A stretch of 64,000 bases of DNA from an uncultured Neomegalonema sp. (GCA_937990185.1 CALKBI010000031.1:1-64000), one strand, 5' to 3'. Shown: positions 26,422 to 36,309, numbered from the stretch's first letter. A program made the numbers and translations. Notes: generated by a model from the sequence alone, not told the origin.

Positions 26422-27438
26422 ATGAACTTGAGTAAATTTGAACGCTATCCTTTGACCTTCGGGCCGACCGCAATCGAACACCTGCCGCGCCTTACCAATG
26501 CTATCGGTGCCGATGTCGAAATCTACGCTAAGCGGGATGATTGCAATTCGGGTCTGGCAATGGGTGGTAACAAACTGCGCAAGCTCGAATACATCGTCCC
26601 TGATGCGATTGCATCGGGCGCAGACACGCTCGTTTCAATTGGTGGCGTTCAATCCAACCATACGCGGATGGTTGCTGCGACGGCTGCAAAGATCGGAATG
26701 AAATGCGTGGTTATTCAGGAAAGCTGGGTTCCGCATGATGATGCCGTTTACGATCGGGTGGGCAACATACTTATGACGCGCCTCATGGGGGCGGACAGCA
26801 GGCTGGTTGATCATGGATTTGACATCGGCATCCGTCAAAGCTGGGAAGATGCGATGCAGTCGGTTCGCGATGCAGGCGGCACACCCTATCCGATACCGGC
26901 AGGGGCCTCGGTCCACAAATACGGTGGCCTTGGCTATGTTGGCTTTGCCGAAGAGGTTCGTGCGCAGGAAGCTCAGATGGGCATTACGTTCGACTATATC
27001 GTCGTATGTTGTGTCACCGGATCGACCCAAGCGGGCATGATCGTTGGTTTTGCCGCAGATGATCGCGCGAGCCGTGTCATCGGGATTGACGGGTCCGGCA
27101 CGCCGGATCAACTGCGTGATCAGATGCGCGGTATTGTTGATAATACTGCCGAACTTGTCGAACTGGGACGTAAAATCCGTGACGATGAAATCGTGATCAA
27201 TCCGGATTACGCTTATCCCGCCTATGGTGTTCCCAGCCATGAGACGAACGAAGCCATTCGTCTGGCCGCGCAGACAGAGGCGATGATTACTGATCCGGTC
27301 TACGAGGGAAAATCTATGCAGGGTATGATCGATCTTGCGAAGAAAGGATTCTTCCCGAAAGGGTCCAAAATTCTTTATGCCCATCTCGGCGGTGCGCCTG
27401 CCCTTAACGGTTACAGCTATACTTACAGGAACGGGTAG
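26422..27438 (+). CDS. acdS: 1-aminocyclopropane-1-carboxylate deaminase
   Basis: A 338-residue PLP enzyme that converts ACC, the plant ethylene precursor, to 2-oxobutyrate and ammonia. Starting at 26422 the numbering matches the Pseudomonas enzyme exactly: Lys51 (PLP) in GGNK, Ser78 in GGVQSN, Tyr268, Tyr294, Glu295 in PVYEGKS and Leu322 in AHLGG. Glu295 and Leu322 separate real ACC deaminases from D-cysteine desulfhydrases, which have Ser and Thr there. An ATG at 26410 would add four residues. A hairpin at 27463-27486 follows. Confidence 0.93.
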   Translation: MNLSKFERYPLTFGPTAIEHLPRLTNAIGADVEIYAKRDDCNSGLAMGGNKLRKLEYIVPDAIASGADTLVSIGGVQSNHTRMVAATAAKIGMKCVVIQESWVPHDDAVYDRVGNILMTRLMGADSRLVDHGFDIGIRQSWEDAMQSVRDAGGTPYPIPAGASVHKYGGLGYVGFAEEVRAQEAQMGITFDYIVVCCVTGSTQAGMIVGFAADDRASRVIGIDGSGTPDQLRDQMRGIVDNTAELVELGRKIRDDEIVINPDYAYPAYGVPSHETNEAIRLAAQTEAMITDPVYEGKSMQGMIDLAKKGFFPKGSKILYAHLGGAPALNGYSYTYRNG

Positions 27439-27462
27439 GGACTGTGGACTAGGGTCATCGCT

Positions 27463-27486
27463 GCAAAGGAACCGAGATTCCTTTGC
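27463..27486 (+). terminator. Hairpin after acdS
   Basis: GCAAAGGAA (27463-27471) pairs with TTCCTTTGC (27478-27486) across a 6-base loop. There is no T-run after it. It lies between the convergent acdS and the 247-residue gene and may end or protect both messages. Confidence 0.45.
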
Positions 27487-27524
27487 GGAATTGCAGAGAT
27501 AACCGTTTCCATACCGTTGATCTT

Positions 27525-28268
27525 TTAGGCGTCTCTGACGTCCCGCATCTCCAAGAGATCAGCGAGGGTGGCGGAGCCTTTCGACGCGCCTACGCTCAGA
27601 TGAGCAGCCATAGAAAAGGCGCGCGCTGCGGTCCAGATATCGTGTTTCTCTAAGGTCGCGTTCAAATGTGAAACGAGAGCGTTCAAATCTGTCGAGGCGC
27701 ATTGATCTAAAAAGGCTTTGGTTTCTTCGAACCGAACCTCGCTCAACGCCCACTCGACTTGTGCATCATCGTCGAGCATCGCAAAAGCGCCTTTCAGCGC
27801 CAGTGACGTTCGCGCGCGTGTGCCCCGTGATAGCGTCGGCCTGCCCATCAGTGTCAACACAGTGTCAAAAAGGTCCAAGCGGCACGACAGCATTAGGCGC
27901 GTGACCAAGTTTCCGTTGTCCGGGTCTTCAGCGACAATCGGGTCATTCTCGAATACCGATATAACCCGAGGATCGCGGGGAGCATTGCTATGCAGGTCAG
28001 CGAGAACGCTCGCGCGCCGTGCCGCCGCTTGTATCGGGTCAACAGGGATTTTTTCCTGTAATAGCTGATCAGCATGAGGGTCGTTTGCGCCAGCGGGCGG
28101 GTTAAGTGTCTTGCTGCGCTCCGCCATACGGTTGCCAGCCAGCCATGCAAGAGTCTCATTGCCATCGGGCATACGTGTGGTCTCAGGAAACTCCGTATCG
28201 GGTTGCGCAGGGTTCTTTGTACTACCCGTTAATCGAGTGGTCTGGGCGCCAAGGTCAAGTTCTTTCAT
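27525..28268 (-). CDS. Uncharacterised 247-residue protein
   Basis: A cytoplasmic-looking protein with no signal peptide or membrane helix. The first 110 residues are polar and probably disordered; the remainder is alpha-helical (LVTRLMLSCRLDLFDTVLTL, ALKGAFAMLDDDAQVEWAL, DLNALVSHLNATLEKHDIW). No family recognised. It sits 26 bases before the end of pth on the same strand, so it is probably the last gene of the rplY-pth transcript. Confidence 0.6.
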   Translation of the reverse strand: MKELDLGAQTTRLTGSTKNPAQPDTEFPETTRMPDGNETLAWLAGNRMAERSKTLNPPAGANDPHADQLLQEKIPVDPIQAAARRASVLADLHSNAPRDPRVISVFENDPIVAEDPDNGNLVTRLMLSCRLDLFDTVLTLMGRPTLSRGTRARTSLALKGAFAMLDDDAQVEWALSEVRFEETKAFLDQCASTDLNALVSHLNATLEKHDIWTAARAFSMAAHLSVGASKGSATLADLLEMRDVRDA

Positions 28269-28293
28269 TTGCGTCGCCCATTTAAGGGTCGGG

Positions 28294-29022
28294 TCAGGTT
28301 CCCTTGATCATCCGTTTGAGGGCCGCAAAGGGACCATCATCGGAAACAGCAGGGTTTTCAGCAGGATTCACAGGTTTTGCATCGTTTTTTGAGGGTTTTC
28401 CCTCTGCATCTGCGGATTTTGCCACGGTTTTTGATCGTTTTTCACCCTTTTTCGGGGTGTTTAACACTTGGCCTACCGCTGTCTGGAATCGCTGATCTTC
28501 ACCTTTTACCAACCATGTTACTTCTTTAGCGATGGTTGCAAGCAGCGGGCCAAGCCAGTCATTGTCAGACTTCGCAAAGTCATGAAGAACATAGCCGGAA
28601 ACCTTTGATTTATCACCGGGATGTCCAATGCCGAGACGGACACGGCGGTAGGATTCTCCGATATGCGCATGGAGTGACCGCAACCCGTTATGCCCGGCAT
28701 GGCCGCCTCCGGCCTTCGTCCGAAGCTTGCCGGGGGCGAGGTCCAGCTCATCATGAAAGACGACAATATCGGCGGGGTCCAGCTTATAGAATTGAGCAAC
28801 AGCAGCGACCGCTCTGCCGGATTCGTTCATATATGTCTGAGGCTTAAGGGCGATGACTTTTTCGGGGCCAATCGTGCCCTCGCGCATCAAACCCTGATGT
28901 TTGGACTTCTCAGGGCCGAACGAAAAAGCGTCAGCAATCTCATCAACTGCCATGAATCCGATATTATGACGGGTACGGATATACTTATCGCCGGGATTGC
29001 CGAGGCCAACCAGAAGAATCAT
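28294..29022 (-). CDS. pth: Peptidyl-tRNA hydrolase
   Basis: A 242-residue Pth that recycles peptidyl-tRNA. [21 protein letters not shown] carries the catalytic His, [13 protein letters not shown] the substrate Asn, and [29 protein letters not shown] the catalytic Asp. Beyond residue 190 there is a Lys/Pro/Ala-rich extension ending in [13 protein letters not shown], a form common in alphaproteobacteria. It follows rplY, the usual rplY-pth pair. Confidence 0.95.
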   Translation of the reverse strand: MILLVGLGNPGDKYIRTRHNIGFMAVDEIADAFSFGPEKSKHQGLMREGTIGPEKVIALKPQTYMNESGRAVAAVAQFYKLDPADIVVFHDELDLAPGKLRTKAGGGHAGHNGLRSLHAHIGESYRRVRLGIGHPGDKSKVSGYVLHDFAKSDNDWLGPLLATIAKEVTWLVKGEDQRFQTAVGQVLNTPKKGEKRSKTVAKSADAEGKPSKNDAKPVNPAENPAVSDDGPFAALKRMIKGT

Positions 29023-29035
29023 CGCCTATGCTCCA

Positions 29036-29067
29036 TACAACAACGCCCGCTCTGGTGGGAGCGGGCG
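29036..29067 (-). terminator. Terminator between rplY and pth
   Basis: On the minus strand CGCCCGCTC and GAGCGGGCG (29044-29067) form a 9-base stem with a 6-base loop, followed by TTGTTGT. It would limit read-through from rplY into pth. Confidence 0.75.
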
Positions 29068-29106
29068 CATGATTACACGTAATTTGCGATTAGGTCACGG
29101 ACGTCG

Positions 29107-29772
29107 TTAAGATTCTTCGCCGCCATCGGCAGCCTCATCTTTCTGGCCGGTAACCTCGGTTTCAGGCGTTTCTTCGCCGTCTGCCTCTTCCTCATCGTCG
29201 CTCGCACCGCGTGGTTCGATGATCGTCGCAATCGTAAAGTCACGATCCGTGATCGTCGGGGCCGCACCCTCTGGTAGATTGGCATCACTGATATTGATCG
29301 TTGCGCCAAGATCAAATGCTGCAAGGTCGATCACAATTGTTTCTGGAATACTACCCGGATCAACCGATAGCTCGACAGCGTGACGAACAACATTCAACGT
29401 ACCGCCAGCTTTTAGGCCGGGGCAAGTTTCTTCGTTAAGGAACTCGACAGGAATTTCGAGAACGATTTTCGCGCCTTTGGTGAGTCTCATGAAGTCTACG
29501 TGAATCGGAAGACCATTCAGTTTATTTTTCTGAATGTCTTTCGGGATGACGCGGTGGGATTCGCCGCTGACTTCCATGTCAAAAATTGTCTGATAAAACC
29601 CGCCTTTGTTCAGCGTTTTCAGCAACTCGTTGCCTTTAAGCTGAATGGTCACAGGGTCTTTTTTGTCGCCGTAAATCACGCCAGGTACCATACCAGCGCG
29701 ACGTGCAGCCCGGGCGGCCCCCTTGCCAACTCCCGGACGCGCTTCGACGGACATTTTCACAATGTCGCTCAT
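29107..29772 (-). CDS. rplY: 50S ribosomal protein L25 (general stress protein Ctc)
   Basis: A 221-residue long-form L25/CTC protein that binds 5S rRNA. The N-terminal domain contains GVGKGAARAARRAGMVPGVIYG and the C-terminal domain LKAGGTLNVVRHAVELSVDP and FDLGATINISDANLPEG. The tail is acidic (DDEEEADGEE), as in many CTC-type proteins. Confidence 0.95.
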   Translation of the reverse strand: MSDIVKMSVEARPGVGKGAARAARRAGMVPGVIYGDKKDPVTIQLKGNELLKTLNKGGFYQTIFDMEVSGESHRVIPKDIQKNKLNGLPIHVDFMRLTKGAKIVLEIPVEFLNEETCPGLKAGGTLNVVRHAVELSVDPGSIPETIVIDLAAFDLGATINISDANLPEGAAPTITDRDFTIATIIEPRGASDDEEEADGEETPETEVTGQKDEAADGGEES

Positions 29773-29879
29773 CGCTTATTTCTCCAAATTCCGATTTAAA
29801 GTCTTACGCTCCCTCCAAGGGTGTGAGCGCATGAGAAGCGCGTCTATAAGGACTACAGGCACAAAAGTGAAGGATTATC

Positions 29880-30746
29880 ATGCCCGAGTTGCCAGAGGTT
29901 GAGACGGTCCGGCGTGGCTTAATTCCGGTAATGGAGGGCTATCGGATTGCGAAGGCTGTCCAGAATCGTCCTGATTTACGTTGGCCACTGCCAGAAAATT
30001 TTGCCGAACGCCTGACAGGAACACGGATTGAGCGAATCGGTAGACGTGGGAAATATCTGTTGTTGGATCTCGATAGTGCGGAAACTTTGATCGTTCACCT
30101 AGGGATGTCTGGGCGTTTTTTACTTCATAAAGACGGTATCATTCGTGAAGGAGCAGACTTCCATCAATCAGTAGGGAGCCAGTCCGGTAAGCATGATCAT
30201 GTCGTTTTGGAAATCGAAGGTGGCAGTCGTGCGGTTTTCAATGATGCAAGGCGTTTCGGTGCCATGGACCTTTGGCCAACATCAAAGATTGAGTGCCATA
30301 AGTTTCTGTCCGGCATGGGGCCAGAGCCATTATCCAATCATTTCAACGGCGAATACCTCGCTGAAGCGTTTGCAAATAGGAAAACATCTTTGAAAGCGGC
30401 ATTACTGGACCAGAGGCGCGTGGCTGGACTGGGAAATATCTATGTCTGTGAAGCTCTGCATGGTGCGGGACTTTTGCCAACACGCATGGCAGGAAGCCTG
30501 AATAGCGAAGATTATACGCGACTTGTGGAGGTTATCCGTGACGTTTTGCGCACGGCAATAGATGCAGGTGGATCAAGCTTACGCGATTTTCATGGCGCGA
30601 GTGGTGAGCTCGGATACTTCCAACATGCCTTTAAAGTATACGATCAGGAGGGGAAAAAATGTTCACAATCAATGTGTTCTGGTACAATTAATCGTATCGT
30701 TCAAAATGGACGTTCGACTTACTATTGCGCGTTATGCCAAAATTAA
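29880..30746 (+). CDS. mutM: Formamidopyrimidine-DNA glycosylase
   Basis: A 288-residue base-excision repair enzyme. The N-terminal [14 protein letters not shown] provides the catalytic Pro2 and Glu3. [11 protein letters not shown] contains the conserved Lys/Met region, [15 protein letters not shown] the helix-two-turn-helix, and the C terminus the zinc finger: CSQSMC then CALC, a C-x4-C form common in alphaproteobacterial MutM rather than C-x2-C. It removes 8-oxoguanine and ring-opened purines. Confidence 0.95.
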   Translation: MPELPEVETVRRGLIPVMEGYRIAKAVQNRPDLRWPLPENFAERLTGTRIERIGRRGKYLLLDLDSAETLIVHLGMSGRFLLHKDGIIREGADFHQSVGSQSGKHDHVVLEIEGGSRAVFNDARRFGAMDLWPTSKIECHKFLSGMGPEPLSNHFNGEYLAEAFANRKTSLKAALLDQRRVAGLGNIYVCEALHGAGLLPTRMAGSLNSEDYTRLVEVIRDVLRTAIDAGGSSLRDFHGASGELGYFQHAFKVYDQEGKKCSQSMCSGTINRIVQNGRSTYYCALCQN

Positions 30747-30839
30747 ACTCTTAAATCGTGTATGAGATGCCGTTGCGCGCCGGGTTCCAATCAGATACCC
30801 GTCTCGCTTTACCGTGATGTAGATCAACGGAGCTTATAA

Positions 30840-31616
30840 ATGGCTTTCGAAACGATTGTCGTGGAAACTCAAGGGCATGTGGGCTTGATCACACTTGATC
30901 GACCTGAGTCTCTCAATGCACTGAATGCGAGCCTTTTGGGTGAAATGGCAACGGCGCTCGCTAAATTCGAGGCCGATGAAACGATTGGTGCGATTGTTAT
31001 AACCGGCAGTGAAAAGGCTTTCGCTGCAGGGGCCGACATTAAGGAAATGGCTGAACGGACGTATCCGGGAACCATGTTAGACGATTTTATGGGCGGACCT
31101 TGGGAAGCAGTTTCCAGATGTCGTAAGCCTGTTATCGCTGCTGTTGCCGGTTATGCGTTAGGCGGTGGGTGCGAAGTAGCATTGGCTTGCGATATTATCA
31201 TCGCTGCGGATACCGCTCGGTTTGGTCTGCCGGAAATTACTTTGGGTGTTATTCCCGGTGCAGGGGGCACCCAAAGACTGACCCGTGCCGTTGGTAAAGC
31301 AAAAGCCATGGAAATGATTCTCTCCGGGCGCTTTATGACTGCTGAAGAAGCTGAGCGAGCTTGTTTGGTGAGTCGTGTCGTGCCTGAAGGTGATTTGATG
31401 GATGAAGTCATGTCGCTTGCGGCAAAGATCGCCGATATGTCGGGTGTTGCTGTTATGGTCGCTAAAAAGACCGTTGAGCGCGCCCATGAAGCCTCGCTTT
31501 CCGAGGGTTTGGAATATGAGCGTACAGCGTTCTATTCGCTGTTTTCGACTGAAGATCAAAAAGAGGGAATGGCAGCTTTTGTAGAAAAACGAAAAGCGCA
31601 GTTCCGCAACCGTTGA
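30840..31616 (+). CDS. Enoyl-CoA hydratase
   Basis: A 258-residue crotonase-fold enzyme that hydrates 2-enoyl-CoA in fatty-acid breakdown. AFAAGADIKEM forms one oxyanion-hole segment, ALGGGCEVALACD the other, and LPEITLGVIPGAGGTQRL carries the second catalytic Glu. The first catalytic Glu is in GGGCE. All key positions are present. Paralogs of this family act on other CoA esters, so chain specificity is open. Confidence 0.92.
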   Translation: MAFETIVVETQGHVGLITLDRPESLNALNASLLGEMATALAKFEADETIGAIVITGSEKAFAAGADIKEMAERTYPGTMLDDFMGGPWEAVSRCRKPVIAAVAGYALGGGCEVALACDIIIAADTARFGLPEITLGVIPGAGGTQRLTRAVGKAKAMEMILSGRFMTAEEAERACLVSRVVPEGDLMDEVMSLAAKIADMSGVAVMVAKKTVERAHEASLSEGLEYERTAFYSLFSTEDQKEGMAAFVEKRKAQFRNR

Positions 31617-31678
31617 CGAAACCCATTAGCCGGGTGTATAGCCCGCTCCTCTAATAAATCAGGATCGTGTAGAAGCAG

Positions 31679-31945
31679 ATGGCAAATTCGCCCCAAGCCC
31701 GTAAGCGCATTCGTCAGGCTGCGCGCCGTACCGAGATTAATACAGCACGCCGCAGCCGTATGCGTACTTTTATTCGTAAAGTCGAAGAAGCTATTGCTTC
31801 TGGCGATGGTGCAGCTGCCAAAACAGCTCTGCAAGTGGCTCAGCCTGAAATTATGCGTAGTGCCAACAAAGGCATCGTGCACAAGAACACCGCGAGCCGT
31901 AAAATCTCTCGTCTAGCCGCGCGTGTTAAGGCATTGAGCGTCTAA
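31679..31945 (+). CDS. rpsT: 30S ribosomal protein S20
   Basis: An 88-residue basic helical S20. [21 protein letters not shown] and the end segment [19 protein letters not shown] are characteristic. It is upstream of dnaA, as in many alphaproteobacteria, and is followed by a terminator. Confidence 0.96.
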   Translation: MANSPQARKRIRQAARRTEINTARRSRMRTFIRKVEEAIASGDGAAAKTALQVAQPEIMRSANKGIVHKNTASRKISRLAARVKALSV

Positions 31946-31982
31946 ACACTGCCAACCATTTTGTGTCGTTATAATTATTCAG

Positions 31983-32012
31983 TCGGCGTATCAGCGGGTC
32001 CGCCGATTTTTG
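31983..32012 (+). terminator. Terminator after rpsT
   Basis: TCGGCG (31983-31988) and CGCCGA (32001-32006) form a 6-base stem with a 12-base loop, followed by TTTTTG. Confidence 0.75.
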
Positions 32013-32300
32013 CGTTTTCACGATAAAAAACTCAAAAAAATTTGATTTATTTATCTTGCGCGACTCGGCGCTCGTTCGTTAACTATATTTTGTGACGTAG
32101 GGAGCGACTCGGCTTTGATATTAATGCAAAAGCATTATCTTCGAAGTTGATGGGGGGTCGTTTTAGAGGATCGTGGATATTTTAGATGCATCATCATCTT
32201 TGGGTGATGCTGGATTTACTATCGTTTTGCTTACTTAAGTGTACCGATAACTTTGGCTTTACGACTTGGGCGGTCGTGTTTGTGGGGGAGCACTTGGCAT
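32013..32300. other. dnaA upstream region
   Basis: AT-rich DNA that must hold the dnaA promoter and a leader. A short hairpin pairs GCATCA with TGATGC near 32188-32210, and a palindrome AATGCAAAAGCATT lies near 32125. No cluster of DnaA boxes was found; CGTGGATAT near 32172 is the only rough match. This argues against oriC here. Confidence 0.4.
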
Positions 32301-33704
32301 TTGACCGATAATTTGCCGCCATCAATGGATGCGATTTGGTCACAAATCCGCAATGCCTTACGTGCTGATATTGGCGAGGCATCTTATCTGAGTTGGATAG
32401 CAGTTCTTTCCGGACTCTCGTTCAAAGACGGTACGATTTGGATTTGCGCGCCCAACCGATTTGTTCGTGATAAAGTTTCTGATCGCTTTGGATCAATCCT
32501 TCGCAAATATTGGATGGATGCCGACGTCGGTGTATCGGATGTTCGATTTAGCGCTGCGAGCGAACTTAATCAGTCGGTTGTTACCCAGCAGGCCTGTTCT
32601 GTTGGAGGCCCGCGTCTCACATTGTCTTCTGTGCCTGAGAATGACAATGGCTATGGTTCCACCTACGTCACTTTAGACGAGCGTTTGAAGTTCGATACAT
32701 TTGTTGTCGGAAAATCAAATGAGTTGGCACATGCTGCGGCGCGGCGCGTTGCTGAGTCGGATGGGGCCGGTAATGCCTATAATCCTCTGTTTCTTTTTGG
32801 GGATGTCGGTATTGGTAAAACTCACCTGATGCAGAGCATTGCGTGGGAGACCAAAGAACTCTATCCGCACAAAAAAATGCTCTATGTATCTGCAGAAAAA
32901 TTTATGCACCGCTTCGTTAGTGCACTGCGCTATAAAGACTCCCACTCGTTCAAAGAAGAATTCCGCTCGGTTGATTTGCTTTTGATCGATGACTTCCAGT
33001 TTATCGCCGGCAAGGAATCAACGCAGGAAGAATTTTTCCATACGTTTAATGCTTTGATCGATCAAAATCGTCAGATCGTCATTAGCGCAGATCGGTCGCC
33101 AAGTGATCTTGATGGTGTTGAAGATCGGATCAAATCTCGATTGAATTGGGGTTTGGTGGCCGATATAGGCGCGCCGGATTACGAACTACGCCTTGGTGTG
33201 TTGCAATCAAAATTAGACGCCGTGTTTGCCACATCACCGAACCTCGATATTGACCCGGAAGTTATAGAGTTTATTGCCAAGCGCGTCTCCTCAAACATGC
33301 GCGTCATCGAAGGGGCATTAAATCGGCTTGTGGCTCATGCGTCATTGTTCGGACGTCGGGTTGATTGCGATATTGCTGAGCAACTTTTGCAAGATCTGCT
33401 TCGTGCTTATGATCGTAAGATAACCATTGATGAAATCCAGCGCTGTGTCGCAGAGCATTATGACATCAAGCTGTCTGATCTACTGTCACCGCGCCGCGCT
33501 CGTTCTATCGCCCGCCCACGACAAATCGCGATGTTCTTATCTAAAGACCTTACCGATAAATCTTTACCGGAGATCGGTCGGAAGTTTGGCAACCGTGATC
33601 ATACCACCATTATGCACGGTGTTAAGCGTGTGATTCAGCTTTGTAAGGATGACTCAAGTACGCGCGAAGATGTCGAGATGCTGCGGCGGAGGCTGCAACA
33701 CTGA
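32301..33704 (+). CDS. dnaA: Chromosomal replication initiator DnaA
   Basis: A 467-residue DnaA. Domain I begins at MDAIWSQIRNAL, the AAA+ domain has Walker A GDVGIGKT and Walker B LLLIDDFQFI, and domain IV carries the DnaA signature NRDHTTIMHGVKRV. The start is uncertain: TTG 32301 has a GGGGGAG ribosome binding site ten bases upstream, whereas ATG 32325 has none visible. A TTG start would keep translation low. A longer frame to 32253 is unlikely. A sirtuin gene begins two bases after its stop. Confidence 0.95.
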   Translation: MTDNLPPSMDAIWSQIRNALRADIGEASYLSWIAVLSGLSFKDGTIWICAPNRFVRDKVSDRFGSILRKYWMDADVGVSDVRFSAASELNQSVVTQQACSVGGPRLTLSSVPENDNGYGSTYVTLDERLKFDTFVVGKSNELAHAAARRVAESDGAGNAYNPLFLFGDVGIGKTHLMQSIAWETKELYPHKKMLYVSAEKFMHRFVSALRYKDSHSFKEEFRSVDLLLIDDFQFIAGKESTQEEFFHTFNALIDQNRQIVISADRSPSDLDGVEDRIKSRLNWGLVADIGAPDYELRLGVLQSKLDAVFATSPNLDIDPEVIEFIAKRVSSNMRVIEGALNRLVAHASLFGRRVDCDIAEQLLQDLLRAYDRKITIDEIQRCVAEHYDIKLSDLLSPRRARSIARPRQIAMFLSKDLTDKSLPEIGRKFGNRDHTTIMHGVKRVIQLCKDDSSTREDVEMLRRRLQH

Positions 33705-33706
33705 TT

Positions 33707-34399
33707 GTGATCTTAACGGGTGCGGGTGTTTCAGCCGAATCTGGTCTGGGAACTTTCCGGGATGTGGATGGCCTTTGGTCGGAATACGATCTTGAAGATG
33801 TTGCGACACCGCAAGGGTATGCGCGTAATCCGAAACTGGTTTTGGATTTTTATAATGCCCGCCGTGCTAATCTGCTGTCGGCGACACCGAATAAAGCGCA
33901 TCAGGCGTTGGCGCGTTTGGCGAGCCAGCATGATGTTACTTTAATCACTCAAAATATTGATGATCTGCATGAACGCGGCGGTTCAGATGACGTGATTCAC
34001 ATGCATGGGTCTCTTGTCGAGTCGCTTTGTACATCATGTTCGGACGTGCGCGATTGGCGCGAAGAGATGACGTCCGATAGTACCTGTCCGCAATGCAAGA
34101 CTGTTGGCTCTATCCGTCCCAATGTGGTTTGGTTTGGAGAAATGCCTTATCATATGGAGCGGATTGAACAGGTTTTACCTGACGCGACTTTGTTTGTGTC
34201 TATCGGCACTAGCGGTGCCGTTTATCCTGCTGCGGGATATGTTGCGGCATGCAAGCAATTTGGAATTCCAACGCTTGAATTGAATCTTGAGCCTTCAGAT
34301 AATGCATTTTTGTTTGATGAGGGGCGGTATGGCCCAGCGACTGACATTGTCACGCGCTGGGTTGATGAAATGATCTTGGCAAAAATCGGCAACGCATAG
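33707..34399 (+). CDS. Sir2 family NAD-dependent deacylase (class III)
   Basis: A 230-residue sirtuin. LTGAGVSAESGLGTFRD is the NAD-binding motif, TQNIDDLHERGG and HMHGSL the catalytic His region, and CTSC plus CPQC the zinc site. Tyr49 and Arg52 (in DFYNARRANL) are the pair that marks CobB/SIRT5-like class III enzymes able to remove succinyl or malonyl groups. GTG 33707 is two bases after the dnaA stop, so the gene is probably co-transcribed and re-initiated from dnaA. Confidence 0.93.
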   Translation: MILTGAGVSAESGLGTFRDVDGLWSEYDLEDVATPQGYARNPKLVLDFYNARRANLLSATPNKAHQALARLASQHDVTLITQNIDDLHERGGSDDVIHMHGSLVESLCTSCSDVRDWREEMTSDSTCPQCKTVGSIRPNVVWFGEMPYHMERIEQVLPDATLFVSIGTSGAVYPAAGYVAACKQFGIPTLELNLEPSDNAFLFDEGRYGPATDIVTRWVDEMILAKIGNA

Positions 34400-34400
34400 C

Positions 34401-35234
34401 TTACGTAGGCAGGTCGTAATATTTTGCAATCGCTGCCCATCCGTCTTCAGCGGTATCCACGAAAGAAAAAAGATCGGTGTCATTTGGCCCGATCGTGCCT
34501 TCTTCTGCGAGCGCTTCGAAGTTGATGACACGCCGCCAAAATGATTCTCCGAACAAGATAACCGGGACCGGTTCCATACGTTCGGTTTGGATCAGAGTCA
34601 GTGTTTCGAACAGCTCGTCCATTGTTCCGAAACCGCCGGGGAATACAGCAATCGCTTTTGCACGGAGCAAAAAGTGCATCTTGCGTATTGCGAAATAGTG
34701 GAAATTGAAACACAGTTCTGGCGTTGTGTATGCGTTCGGCAAAGGCTCTTGCCGTAAGACAATATTGAGACCGATAGACTTTGCACCGACTTCGGTTGCA
34801 CCGCGATTTCCAGCTTCCATGACACCGGGGCCACCGCCGGTCACGACGACATATTCTTTGTTGTCATGTTTCAAGGATTCTTGGCTCACGCGCTGGGCGA
34901 AGAGACGGGCTTGTTCGTAATATTTCGAATTTTCTTTTAGATTTTTGCGCTGCGTGTCGTTTTTGGCAGCCCATGGTTCTACGCCCGGTTCAGGCAAACG
35001 CGCGCCACCAAATAAAACAACCGTCGATTCAATGCCATGTTCGCTCAGGATCATTTCAGGTTTGAGCAATTCTAATTGCAGTCGGATCGGGCGTAATTCT
35101 TCGCGTAGTAAGAAATCCTGATCTGCTACGGCGAGCCGATAGGTTGGTGACTCGGACTGCGCCGTATGTGGAATATCCTCGAATCGTTCAAGGTCTTCTT
35201 CGACATGCGTGAGTGGCGATTGTTTTTTCTTCAT
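34401..35234 (-). CDS. LOG family nucleotide phosphoribohydrolase
   Basis: A 277-residue Rossmann-fold protein of the TIGR00730/LOG family. The catalytic signature is PGGFGTMDELFETLTL, and VTGGGPGVMEAGNRGA is the nucleotide loop. Homologs release bases from nucleoside monophosphates; in some bacteria they make cytokinins. The start at 35234 has AAGG upstream; the frame stays open far beyond, across the divergent dapD start, but that part is not coding-like. It is convergent with the sirtuin gene. Confidence 0.87.
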   Translation of the reverse strand: MKKKQSPLTHVEEDLERFEDIPHTAQSESPTYRLAVADQDFLLREELRPIRLQLELLKPEMILSEHGIESTVVLFGGARLPEPGVEPWAAKNDTQRKNLKENSKYYEQARLFAQRVSQESLKHDNKEYVVVTGGGPGVMEAGNRGATEVGAKSIGLNIVLRQEPLPNAYTTPELCFNFHYFAIRKMHFLLRAKAIAVFPGGFGTMDELFETLTLIQTERMEPVPVILFGESFWRRVINFEALAEEGTIGPNDTDLFSFVDTAEDGWAAIAKYYDLPT

Positions 35235-35354
35235 CTTTGGACCTTCTCGCGTTGTCCTTAGCCCTTCGCACGGCAGAGAGTGAATCGAAAGATTTTCTTT
35301 TGCAGGCGAGTCCGCTAGGTGTGCCGGTGAATATTTAAATACGAGGAGAGTCTC

Positions 35355-36200
35355 ATGGACCGCGCACAGCTGCAATCCGTTATCGAAGCTGCCTTTGAAA
35401 CCCGTGATGGAGTGAATGCAGATACAAAAGGCGAAGTGCGTGACGCGGTTAACGAGACGCTGAATTTGCTCGACTCGGGGGCGCTGCGCGTTGCTGAAAA
35501 AGGTGTGGACGGCGATTGGTCCGTTAATCAATGGGCTAAGATGGCAGTGCTCTTGTCTTTCCGCCTCAATGATATGACCACGATAGAGGGTGGTCCCGGC
35601 GGTTCGTCATGGTGGGACAAGGTCCCATCCAAATTCGAAGGCTGGGGCGATGCTGAGTTTACGAAAGCTGGGTTCCGCGCCGTTCCAAACTGCGTTGTTC
35701 GCCGGAGTGCGCATATTGCGCCAAATGTGGTCCTCATGCCGAGTTTTGTAAACCTAGGCGCGTTTGTCGACAGCGGGACAATGGTCGATACATGGGCCAC
35801 GGTAGGTTCATGTGCGCAGATTGGTAAGAACGTTCACTTGTCAGGCGGCGCGGGCATCGGCGGGGTTTTGGAGCCGCTTCAAGCAGGGCCTGTTATTATC
35901 GAAGATAACTGCTTCATCGGGGCGCGTTCCGAAGTGGTTGAGGGCTGCATCGTGCGTGAAGGCGCGGTCATTGGAATGGGTGTCTTCATCGGGCAATCAA
36001 CCAAGATTGTTGATCGCGCAACCGGCGAGATCTTTATGGGTGAAGTGCCCCCGTACTCGGTGGTGGTCTCGGGTTCGATGCCCGGAGCAAACCTTCCAGG
36101 AAAAGACTACGGTCCAAGCTTGTATTGTGCAGTAATTGTGAAGCGCGTTGATGAGCGCACACGCTCAAAAACATCAATAAATGAACTATTGAGGGATTAA
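35355..36200 (+). CDS. dapD: Tetrahydrodipicolinate N-succinyltransferase
   Basis: A 281-residue left-handed beta-helix enzyme that puts succinyl on tetrahydrodipicolinate in lysine/diaminopimelate synthesis. The hexapeptide repeat region runs from about residue 118 ([20 protein letters not shown]) to 230, with [27 protein letters not shown] lies before the ATG. It leads towards dapE, with a DUF805 gene between, and shares a pathway with dapA. Confidence 0.96.
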   Translation: MDRAQLQSVIEAAFETRDGVNADTKGEVRDAVNETLNLLDSGALRVAEKGVDGDWSVNQWAKMAVLLSFRLNDMTTIEGGPGGSSWWDKVPSKFEGWGDAEFTKAGFRAVPNCVVRRSAHIAPNVVLMPSFVNLGAFVDSGTMVDTWATVGSCAQIGKNVHLSGGAGIGGVLEPLQAGPVIIEDNCFIGARSEVVEGCIVREGAVIGMGVFIGQSTKIVDRATGEIFMGEVPPYSVVVSGSMPGANLPGKDYGPSLYCAVIVKRVDERTRSKTSINELLRD

Positions 36201-36309
36201 GAGTGTGTGTTTCTTGATTACTCTATGAAATTGCATAAAATCTGATGTATTAATCTATACGCTACTCCGATGTTGTACAATTGTAGTTGGGCAGCATGGG
36301 GGTGGCTAA

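Noticed and set aside
26635-27384. A 249-residue antisense frame inside acdS
   Set aside because: acdS is complete and strongly conserved; the antisense product is Asn/His/Ile-rich and has no family features.
26422-27438. D-cysteine desulfhydrase
   Set aside because: Glu295 and Leu322 are those of ACC deaminase, not Ser and Thr as in the desulfhydrase.
31946-32300. Origin of replication upstream of dnaA
   Set aside because: Only one rough DnaA-box-like sequence is present and no AT-rich unwinding repeats; dnaA and oriC are often apart in alphaproteobacteria.
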